From: Eubacterium sp.
Lineage (GTDB): Bacteria; Bacillota; Clostridia; Lachnospirales; Lachnospiraceae
Direction of reading: 5' to 3'
DNA length: 48,136 nt
Assembly: GCA_003486385.1 (NCBI GenBank)
Contig: DNFT01000044.1
Location: 1 to 48,136, forward strand
The notes under the pieces are model-generated. The model did not search any database. It worked only from the letters and a program-made list of their open reading frames with translations, and was not told the origin of the DNA. The position numbers and the translations under genes were made by a program. Shown one piece after another: positions 42,101 to 48,136 of the stretch (position 1 is its first letter; every line of letters begins with the position of its first letter).

Positions 42101-42453
42101 GTCTTAATGGATTTATATCAGGGAAGCTGATTGTCATTGAGAAGGTAGTTCCGCGAAAAGAGCCAGAGAGAATTGATTGTTTTTTAGATTTACCTAATTC
42201 ATGTTCTCTAGTAGGAATTGCATATGTACATCCATTCGAATTGTTATCGGAAATAAGCGTCAATGATGTGCCGTTAAATGTGGGACAACAGTATATTAAT
42301 AGGGAATTGGTAACATTGATTGTCAATTCTCAAAAGAAACAGATAGTGGCTTATCGCAATTTAGATTTTGAGCAGATTGATGTAGAATTTTTGGTAAAAA
42401 ATACTTTTGAATTACATAATTTCATCAATATGGAAAATTGTAAAAATATTTAG
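42058..42453 (+). CDS. Unknown 131-residue protein, possibly the shifted end of the preceding gene
   Basis: It overlaps the preceding gene by 43 bases in another frame and has no ribosome binding site before its ATG. The sequence is beta-rich, without signal or membrane segment (VSLNGFISGKLIVIEKVV, later RELVTLIVNSQKKQIV). If a one-base shift occurred near 42065-42075 the two frames would make one protein of about 335 residues. Alternatively it is a coupled small gene. Function unknown. Confidence 0.45.
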   Translation: MGEKGSDNYNEHLVSLNGFISGKLIVIEKVVPRKEPERIDCFLDLPNSCSLVGIAYVHPFELLSEISVNDVPLNVGQQYINRELVTLIVNSQKKQIVAYRNLDFEQIDVEFLVKNTFELHNFINMENCKNI

Positions 42454-42491
42454 CAATTTTTATTTGAATAGGAACCGGAAAAGGTACGTAG

Positions 42492-42599
42492 ATGATAAAT
42501 GTAGAATTGAATGATGTGCTTGATATTATTTTAAATATACCCAATGCTTTATATACATTTTATTTTCATACTAAAGTGTGCGATATAAAGCAATATTAG
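42492..42599 (+). pseudogene. Remnant of the 5' end of the histidine kinase gene
   Basis: The 35-codon frame (start MINVELNDVLDIILNIPNAL, then YTFYFHTKVCDI) matches the beginning of the sensor kinase at 45349 (MIEVQLKDIVDVLLNIPNAI, then YTFYFHTKVCNI), then hits a TAG stop. It shows that the segment upstream of the intact kinase was duplicated and truncated here. Confidence 0.85.
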
Positions 42600-42666
42600 G
42601 CTGAAACATGTAATTTGAGGCGAATAATAAGCTCGCATTTCAACTATGAATAAAAACGAAAAGAGG

Positions 42667-42759
42667 AAAAATAATGAAAAGACAACTATTAAGAGGAATT
42701 ATATGTATATCTGCAACTATTGCACTTAGCGGATGTAGTTCTAAGGCAGATGTTAAGGA
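42667..42759 (+). repeat. Direct repeat of a lipoprotein signal-peptide segment, copy 1
   Basis: About 93 bases covering the leader, start codon and first 28 codons are nearly identical to 43550-43642 (about five differences in the coding part). The copies are 883 bases apart and start two different lipoproteins. Confidence 0.85.
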
Positions 42760-43231
42760 GGTGGATAACAGATTTAATGACGCAACAATTGAAAGCATAG
42801 CCAGAGAAAGTGATGTGCAGGAGATGATAACTGTACCGGATGTTACTGGTATTCCGTATACATCAGCGGAGAGCACACTAAACCAACAGGGACTGAATGT
42901 TGCTAAAGAAGAAAAGTACAGTGATTATGTTGCGGAAGGGATTGTTATAAGCCAATCTCTTGAAGCGGGAAGTACTGTTACTAAGGACAGCACCATTACA
43001 CTTGTAGTATCAAAGGGAGTCGAAGTTGTTGAAGTCCCGGATGTTACAAATATGGATGAATCAAGTGCCGTAAATGTGCTAAAGAATTGTCCATTTGTTA
43101 TTTCAGTTACTTACGAATATAGCGAGAGTGTTGCTGAGGGGTATGTGATAAGTCAGTCTGAGAGTGCAGGAAGCAAACTTGCCAAGGGTAGTGAGATAGC
43201 GATAATTATTTCCTTGGGGGTAAATAAGTAA
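42674..43231 (+). CDS. Chimeric lipoprotein with two PASTA domains
   Basis: The 185-residue protein has a lipoprotein signal peptide with lipobox LSGC (Cys21), nearly identical to that of the 43557 lipoprotein, joined to two PASTA units (about 53-118 and 119-184: ITVPDVTGIPYTSAE and VEVPDVTNMDESSAV) closest to those of the kinase at 12061. It lacks a kinase. It looks like a fusion between a lipoprotein leader and a piece of the PASTA kinase gene. A membrane-anchored PASTA protein could compete with the kinase for its cell-wall ligand (inference). Confidence 0.8.
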   Translation: MKRQLLRGIICISATIALSGCSSKADVKEVDNRFNDATIESIARESDVQEMITVPDVTGIPYTSAESTLNQQGLNVAKEEKYSDYVAEGIVISQSLEAGSTVTKDSTITLVVSKGVEVVEVPDVTNMDESSAVNVLKNCPFVISVTYEYSESVAEGYVISQSESAGSKLAKGSEIAIIISLGVNK

Positions 43232-43283
43232 TAAATTAATTTGTCACAGTAAAGCGCGTATGGCAGTAAGAAAATTATGACCT

Positions 43284-43526
43284 GTGGAGTCTTCGATGAA
43301 TAGCGAAAGGAATGCAAAGCAGTATATACTGTTGGGTGATGATTATCGTGGTGAAGAGCATATATACAGTGCCGATTCAAATTGTGATGAGGTCAGGCTT
43401 ATAGATGACAGGGAAGTCTATGAGATATATACATATAATTCAATATGGATGGTATATTCATTGACGGATGGCACTGTATGTATGTACAACGGAGAGAATG
43501 TGGTGAATTTGGATTTAATGAACTGA
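43284..43526 (+). CDS. C-terminal fragment of the propeller-like lipoprotein family
   Basis: The 80 residues match only the end of the 40230 protein (HIYSADSNCDEVRLIDDRE against HLYSVDSDVREVKLIENRA; VCMYNGENVVNLDL against VCMYNGEKVINIDM). There is no signal peptide. The start is GTG or, better placed after ggag, ATG at 43296. It is most likely a gene remnant sitting between two lipoprotein genes that share their 5' ends. Confidence 0.55.
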   Translation: MESSMNSERNAKQYILLGDDYRGEEHIYSADSNCDEVRLIDDREVYEIYTYNSIWMVYSLTDGTVCMYNGENVVNLDLMN

Positions 43527-43549
43527 CTATAACATTATTAAAAAAAAAG

Positions 43550-43642
43550 AAAAATAATGAAAAGACAACTATTAAGAGGAATTATATGTGTATCTGCCGC
43601 TATTGCACTTAGCGGATGCAGTTCTAAGGCAGATGTAAAGGA
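43550..43642 (+). repeat. Direct repeat of a lipoprotein signal-peptide segment, copy 2
   Basis: Partner of 42667-42759. In this copy the ribosome binding region reads aaaagaaaaata, having lost the gagg seen in copy 1, so translation may be weaker here. Confidence 0.85.
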
Positions 43643-45332
43643 TAATGATAACAGTACGGAAAGTACAATGGTTGATGTAACAACAGAAGAAACTACGAAG
43701 GGAATGAATGAAAATAAGGAGTCTGAGAGTTCAACAGAAGAGGATACAACTGTTGATGGCATGACTGAGCCGGTTTACAGTGGAATCAGCAGCATAGCAG
43801 GAGGCTGGGATACAATATCAGATGATAATGATTGGATTACATATGTAAAAGATGTTGGATTTATCAACAAGCAGGGAGATTGCTTCAATCCTGAATTAAT
43901 TGAGTCGAGAAAAGATGTAATCTTTAATGAGAGTATATTTGTAGGCAATTATGAAGCAGATTATAGCATGGCAGCTATATATGTAATGCAGGGACAGAAT
44001 GGGTATGAGTTGTACTATATTGATAAGAAAATTGCTCCTGTTCTTCTTACTGATAATTGCAGTTTTAACCATACATTATATAGAGAGTCAGCCAATGTTG
44101 ATATTTCGGTCAACGGAAGAAGTGTATTGTATTGCACACCGTCAGGTACAGATAGTGTAGGAATGGATTTGTATTTATATAATGCAGATTATGATACGAA
44201 TATATATATTGATACAGATGTGATGAGAGCATATTTTACAGTTGATAGTGATTACATTGTGTATGTAAAGCAGGATGCAGGTATTAAGGAAGCTTCCATA
44301 AGTGCAGCACTTTCTGATGAAGGTAAGGAATCTCAGTACATTATATATGATGTAAACGGGATGGAGAAGCTTACATCGTTTAAGACATCAATGTATTTGG
44401 ATAAGGCAATGCGCGGATATATAGAAGTAAATGACAATGGCGATATAGTTATGTTCATGGGGTTAAATCGAACTGCTTATGAGAACATAGAGGATTCGGG
44501 AATATTATTGTTCAGAAATGAGGAGGCATATTCGCTATATTCATCTGATGAGAAATATTATATTATTGCAAACAGAGAAGAAAATGAGATGTTCATAATC
44601 ACGGACAGCGATATGTATTATCTTGATACCGACAATATGAAGCTGACAGAATTAGGCTCTGATTATTATGGATTATTAGTACCATATATATATGCCGGTT
44701 ATGCTTTTGGATACAGCTGTGATACATTTGACAAGACTATTTTGGCTGCGATGGACGGAGTATATGTGTTTGATAAAGCTTCATATTCAGTCAAGAAAAT
44801 TGCCAATGCAGACGACGTGTATAACGGATATATATGGAATGATGGAAGTGTTGTATATATAGATAATAATGGAATATATATGGTTGAAGGAGACACGTCA
44901 CAGCCGGTTGTAACTACGCTTTACGAAGCAGATATGAGTAATGTTTCGGCATTCACAGCTGCGCCTGAGAATGATGCGATTTATCTGGAAAATTCATCGG
45001 ATGGCTCAGTTATTGAAGTAAAGACAGATGGAACAGGAATACATAAGCTTGGTGAGGGAGATTTGTTCACGGGACACAAATATGATTATACCTATATGGT
45101 GCTGTCAGGGAGATTCATGTATGACAGCAGCAAGAATGATGGAATATATTGTATTGATGATAACTTTATTGATAGTGAAAATATTATGGATGGACATAAT
45201 GTGACTGTTCTGAATGAAATAAATGACTGGAATTCTTACAGTTATTTTGATTACACAGTATGGCCGATATGCCATAAAACAGATAATAGTATATATATGT
45301 ACAATGGTGAGGAGAATATAAAGATACGATAA
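43557..45332 (+). CDS. Propeller-like surface lipoprotein
   Basis: The 591-residue protein has a lipoprotein signal with lipobox LSGC (Cys21), an acidic Ser/Thr/Glu-rich spacer (about 30-75) and a long beta-rich domain with repeated strand-turn blocks (VSVNGRSVLYCTPSG, FTVDSDYIVYVKQD, MYYLDTDNMK, VVYIDNNGIYMVEGD), suggesting a beta-propeller similar to the DUF5050-type proteins. It is the only full-length copy of a family also present as fragments at 40230 and 43284. It lies directly before the sensor kinase gene, so it could be an external partner of that sensor. Enzymatic residues are not apparent. Confidence 0.75.
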   Translation: MKRQLLRGIICVSAAIALSGCSSKADVKDNDNSTESTMVDVTTEETTKGMNENKESESSTEEDTTVDGMTEPVYSGISSIAGGWDTISDDNDWITYVKDVGFINKQGDCFNPELIESRKDVIFNESIFVGNYEADYSMAAIYVMQGQNGYELYYIDKKIAPVLLTDNCSFNHTLYRESANVDISVNGRSVLYCTPSGTDSVGMDLYLYNADYDTNIYIDTDVMRAYFTVDSDYIVYVKQDAGIKEASISAALSDEGKESQYIIYDVNGMEKLTSFKTSMYLDKAMRGYIEVNDNGDIVMFMGLNRTAYENIEDSGILLFRNEEAYSLYSSDEKYYIIANREENEMFIITDSDMYYLDTDNMKLTELGSDYYGLLVPYIYAGYAFGYSCDTFDKTILAAMDGVYVFDKASYSVKKIANADDVYNGYIWNDGSVVYIDNNGIYMVEGDTSQPVVTTLYEADMSNVSAFTAAPENDAIYLENSSDGSVIEVKTDGTGIHKLGEGDLFTGHKYDYTYMVLSGRFMYDSSKNDGIYCIDDNFIDSENIMDGHNVTVLNEINDWNSYSYFDYTVWPICHKTDNSIYMYNGEENIKIR

Positions 45333-45348
45333 AGGCAGGTAACTACGG

Positions 45349-46650
45349 ATGATAGAAGTGCAGCTTAAAGACATAGTTGATGTGTTGTTAAATATTCCGA
45401 ATGCAATATATACTTTTTATTTTCATACAAAGGTGTGTAATATCAAAAATAAAAAAGCATATATAATTATTCTTACACTATGTATGTCGGTTCTTACGTT
45501 TTTACAGAATACGGAGCTGATAGGGCATGAGCTGCATGTTGTTCTTGCGTTTTTAGCCTGCGTTTTCATGGTACAGTTATTTATCAGGGATAAGAGGTTC
45601 GCAGCACTTCAATTCACTTTCTTCCTGTATCTGTCCCTTATTTTGGGCGAGGCGGTGTTCTATGTCATTGGGTTTGCGGTATATCATGTCCAGCTTATCC
45701 TGACTGTTGAGGATATGCTGTTAATGACTGTATGGAAAATAGGATTTTCAATTTTTGCATTTTTTATTGAATATGTGGTGACGATAGTATGGTGTGCAAA
45801 AATTGGTAAGATTAAAGACAGTTTTAGCGGAAGTATATTTCTCGTAGCATTTGTGGAAATTATTGTTGTGTGGAGCACACTGTGGATAACATTGGATGAT
45901 ACGGAGAACTACAATGCAGCTTTGGTGTGCCTTATAAGTGTTACATGTATGCTCATATTCAATATAATTCAGTTTATGGCGGGAGAACAGGACTTAAGGA
46001 AGCAGAGTGAGCTTGTGAAAGCGCGTATTTTAAAGGAACAGCTTGCAAATCAGAACAGCAGAAAAAGTGAACTTGAGGAGCACATTAATAAGGCGAATGA
46101 AGCAAAGGCATATATACTTGAGAATATCGATAAGGCGGCGGTTCTGCTTGTCAGCCGTCAGGGAGAAGTAGCGCATGAGCAGCTTCAGGGAATAGTTGAT
46201 ACGATTGCCGTAAAATATTTGTACAGCAACAACAAGATTGCAGATGCACTGCTCTCTGACAAGGCGAAGTTGTGTGAGGAGTATGGAATAGAACTGAAAT
46301 GCCGCCTTGATTTCCCTGATAACATGCCGATTGATAATGCAAGGCTGTGCATTGTGCTGTCGAACCTTATTGACAATGCGATAAGGGCATGCCGTGAATT
46401 AACGGAAGGCAACACAGCGGAACATAAGCCGTTCATATCGTTGAAGGTTAATGAGCAGTTCGGTTACCTTGTAATAAGACAGGAGAACAGCTTTAACGGA
46501 ATTGTGGAGAACAGAAGGAGCGGAGCATTCTCAGAGCACGGACTCGGACTGGAAATTATAAAAAGCATAGCGGATGAGCTTAAGGGTGAGCTGGTCACTG
46601 AGCATGATAATAAGGTGTTCGTGACTTCGGTTGGTGTGCCGCTTGCCTAG
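45349..46650 (+). CDS. GHKL-type sensor histidine kinase lacking an obvious phosphoacceptor histidine
   Basis: The 433-residue protein has about six membrane helices (residues 10-215), a coiled coil (about 220-260), and a C-terminal GHKL ATPase with N-box VLSNLIDNAIRAC and G-box EHGLGLEIIKSI, as in AgrC/VirS-type kinases. In the DHp position, where relatives show RHDxxN, it reads YILENIDKAAVLLVS, without His. A His further on (VAHEQLQ) is not in the expected context. No response regulator gene adjoins it. The truncated kinase at 6710 keeps FRHDFGN but lacks the ATPase, so the two are complementary, at least formally. It has weak aggt before ATG, and ends the plus-strand run of the secretion locus. 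Confidence 0.8.
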   Translation: MIEVQLKDIVDVLLNIPNAIYTFYFHTKVCNIKNKKAYIIILTLCMSVLTFLQNTELIGHELHVVLAFLACVFMVQLFIRDKRFAALQFTFFLYLSLILGEAVFYVIGFAVYHVQLILTVEDMLLMTVWKIGFSIFAFFIEYVVTIVWCAKIGKIKDSFSGSIFLVAFVEIIVVWSTLWITLDDTENYNAALVCLISVTCMLIFNIIQFMAGEQDLRKQSELVKARILKEQLANQNSRKSELEEHINKANEAKAYILENIDKAAVLLVSRQGEVAHEQLQGIVDTIAVKYLYSNNKIADALLSDKAKLCEEYGIELKCRLDFPDNMPIDNARLCIVLSNLIDNAIRACRELTEGNTAEHKPFISLKVNEQFGYLVIRQENSFNGIVENRRSGAFSEHGLGLEIIKSIADELKGELVTEHDNKVFVTSVGVPLA

Positions 46651-46674
46651 GCTGCCGATGTTTATAAAAACACA

Positions 46675-46703
46675 TTGCTAAAGATGATACATTGTGCTAT
46701 TAT
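46675..46703 (+). promoter_or_regulatory. Predicted promoter for the AAA-ATPase-like gene
   Basis: TTGCTA (46675-46680), a 17-base spacer and TATTAT (46698-46703) lie 63 bases before the start codon, suggesting that this last gene is transcribed separately from the secretion locus. Confidence 0.5.
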
Positions 46704-46766
46704 GTACATAACACACGGAATGTCGGAGAAATGTATATTTGGACATGATGCGAAGGCGGGTGGATT

Positions 46767-48136
46767 ATGGAATATAGGATAAGTATCGGAAATCAGGGGT
46801 TTGACAACCTTAGACAGCGTAAGTGTTTTTATATAGATAAGACATCACTTATCATGGAGTGGTGGGACTCTCAGGATATAGTTACTCTTATAACCCGCCC
46901 GCGCCGTTTCGGCAAGACACTCAACATGAGCATGCTCAACTGCTTTTTTTCTAACGGGTATGCGGACAGAGGAGACTTATTTGAGGGACTGTCTGTATGG
47001 GAGGATGAGAGATACAGGCAGATACAGGGGACTTATCCTGTAATTTTCTTAAGCTTTGCGGATGTCAAGGCGGATAATATACAGGATGCCAGGTTTCAGG
47101 TAAAAGTGAAGATATCAGAACTGTTTGACCAGAATACATACCTGTTGGACAGCAATGTGTTGAGTGATAATGAGAAAGATATTTTTAAAAATATAACAAT
47201 GTATATGGATGATGCATTGTGTTGCTCTGCCGTAAATATAATGTGTCGTTATATGCAGCGTTATTACAATAAGAAAGTTATTGTACTGCTTGACGAATAT
47301 GACACACCGATGCAGGAGGCATATATACATGGGTACTGGGATGAATTCACGGCTTTTTTAAGAAGCCTTTTTAATGCGACCTTTAAGACTAATCCTTATC
47401 TTGAACGTGCCGTGATGACGGGAATTACAAGAGTATCGAAGGAGTCAATGTTCTCTGATCTCAACAATCTTAATGTGGTTACAACCACTTCGGATGAATA
47501 TAGTTCATGCTTCGGCTTTACCGAGGAGGAGGTATTTGATTCACTTGATGCCTTCGGGCTTTCAGATAAAAAGCAGGAAGTTAAGAAGTGGTATGATGGT
47601 TTTACTTTTGGATCACATAAGGACATATATAATCCATGGTCTGTAACGAGTTATCTTGATAAGAAGAGAATTGCACCATACTGGGCATCTACAAGTTCCA
47701 ACGGGCTTGTAAGCCGCCTTTTGCAGACTGCATCGACACAGGTTAAGGAACTTATGGAAGAACTCTTAAGGGGCGGAACAATTGTTGTTAATTTTGATGA
47801 ACAGATTGTATTTAACCAGCTTGATACGAATGAGAGTGCAATATGGAGTCTGTTGGTTGCAGGGGGGTATCTTAAGGTGAACGAGGTTGAGTATCGTGGA
47901 GAACTTTTAGAGCCATGGTATCATTTGTCAATCACGAATCTTGAGACTATGAGCATGTTTTCCGGTATGTTTAAAGGTTGGTTTAGCAATTCTTTATCAA
48001 ATTATAATGCATTTGTGGCAGCATTGCTTAGTGGAAGCCTGAAGGAAATGAACATTTATATAAATGAAGTTGCCTTATCGACCTTCAGCAGTTTTGACAC
48101 TGGTGTGCATCCATCTGAGAGGACACAGCCTGAACG
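46767..48136 (+). CDS. AAA-ATPase-like/DUF1703 (PD-(D/E)XK nuclease-like) protein, 3' end outside the window
   Basis: The frame is open from ATG 46767 to the edge (about 456 codons). It has the family start: ISIGNQGFDNLRQRKCFYIDKT, here cited only by its parts GFDNLR and YIDKT, then the Walker A-like RPRRFGKTLNMSML, Walker B-like VIVLLDEYDTPM, and GFTEEEV and WYDGFTFG blocks. These proteins are abundant, multicopy and lineage-expanded in Lachnospiraceae and Bacteroidetes and usually end with a PD-(D/E)XK nuclease domain, which would lie beyond the edge. Function is not established; links to mobile elements or defence are proposed. The site gggtgg precedes the start. Confidence 0.88.
   Translation, partial: MEYRISIGNQGFDNLRQRKCFYIDKTSLIMEWWDSQDIVTLITRPRRFGKTLNMSMLNCFFSNGYADRGDLFEGLSVWEDERYRQIQGTYPVIFLSFADVKADNIQDARFQVKVKISELFDQNTYLLDSNVLSDNEKDIFKNITMYMDDALCCSAVNIMCRYMQRYYNKKVIVLLDEYDTPMQEAYIHGYWDEFTAFLRSLFNATFKTNPYLERAVMTGITRVSKESMFSDLNNLNVVTTTSDEYSSCFGFTEEEVFDSLDAFGLSDKKQEVKKWYDGFTFGSHKDIYNPWSVTSYLDKKRIAPYWASTSSNGLVSRLLQTASTQVKELMEELLRGGTIVVNFDEQIVFNQLDTNESAIWSLLVAGGYLKVNEVEYRGELLEPWYHLSITNLETMSMFSGMFKGWFSNSLSNYNAFVAALLSGSLKEMNIYINEVALSTFSSFDTGVHPSERTQPE

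Noticed and set aside
38468..43556. Mobile element as the cause of the duplicated fragments
   Set aside because: No transposase, integrase or terminal inverted repeats are visible; the fragments match neighbouring genes, so local recombination is simpler.

Overview
The window looks like the chromosome of a Gram-positive anaerobe of the Clostridia, most likely a Lachnospiraceae gut bacterium. Reasons: moderate-to-low GC, strong AGGAGG-type ribosome binding sites, lipobox signal peptides, a LytTR/GHKL two-component system, a clostripain-family protease, and an AAA-ATPase-like/DUF1703 gene of the kind common in that family. I saw no rRNA, tRNA, CRISPR array or transposase. The species call is inference.

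Layout. 1-6.5 kb is ordinary chromosome: a GPH-family sugar symporter (- strand), an intergenic stretch of about 390 bases with inverted-repeat elements, an ABC-F ATPase, a GlgX-like GH13 protein whose catalytic residues all appear substituted, and an unknown - strand protein. 6.6-7.9 kb holds a histidine kinase that stops before its ATPase domain, a LytTR response regulator and a strong terminator. A small XRE repressor gene (8032-8313, - strand) is divergent from a near-consensus promoter (8384-8412).

From 8505 to about 46650 every intact gene is on the + strand with short gaps or overlaps, so it may be one very long operon. The core (8505-33558) is a type VII (WXG100/ESX-like) secretion locus: EssC ATPase with an N-terminal FHA domain, a YukD/EsaB ubiquitin-like protein and two WXG100 proteins. 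It is embedded in a phosphothreonine signalling set: three Ser/Thr kinases that look active, two PP2C phosphatases, seven further FHA proteins, and an FHA-FHA-ABC exporter. Two kinases carry unusual outer parts: one an ABC solute-binding-protein-like domain, the other ten PASTA repeats plus a compositionally foreign tail. One FHA protein has an external von Willebrand A domain. I recognise no EsaA, EssA or EssB, so this resembles a non-canonical, kinase-controlled T7SS, analogous in logic to the PpkA/PppA/Fha threonine phosphorylation switch of type VI secretion.

33.5-45.3 kb is a more AT-rich accessory zone: lipoproteins, a secreted clostripain-type protease, a PARG-SGNH fusion, two more WXG100-like small proteins, a pseudokinase, and many shuffled or truncated copies of genes found elsewhere in the locus (tails of a kinase, of the SGNH gene and of a propeller-like lipoprotein, the 5' end of a histidine kinase, and a chimeric lipoprotein-PASTA gene). 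It ends with a GHKL-type sensor kinase lacking an obvious phosphoacceptor histidine. The window closes with a separately promoted AAA-ATPase-like gene that runs off the edge.

Working model (inference): external kinase and VWA domains read the envelope or extracellular solutes, kinases and PP2C phosphatases set threonine phosphorylation, and FHA domains on EssC, on the ABC exporter and on adaptor proteins convert it into control of secretion.
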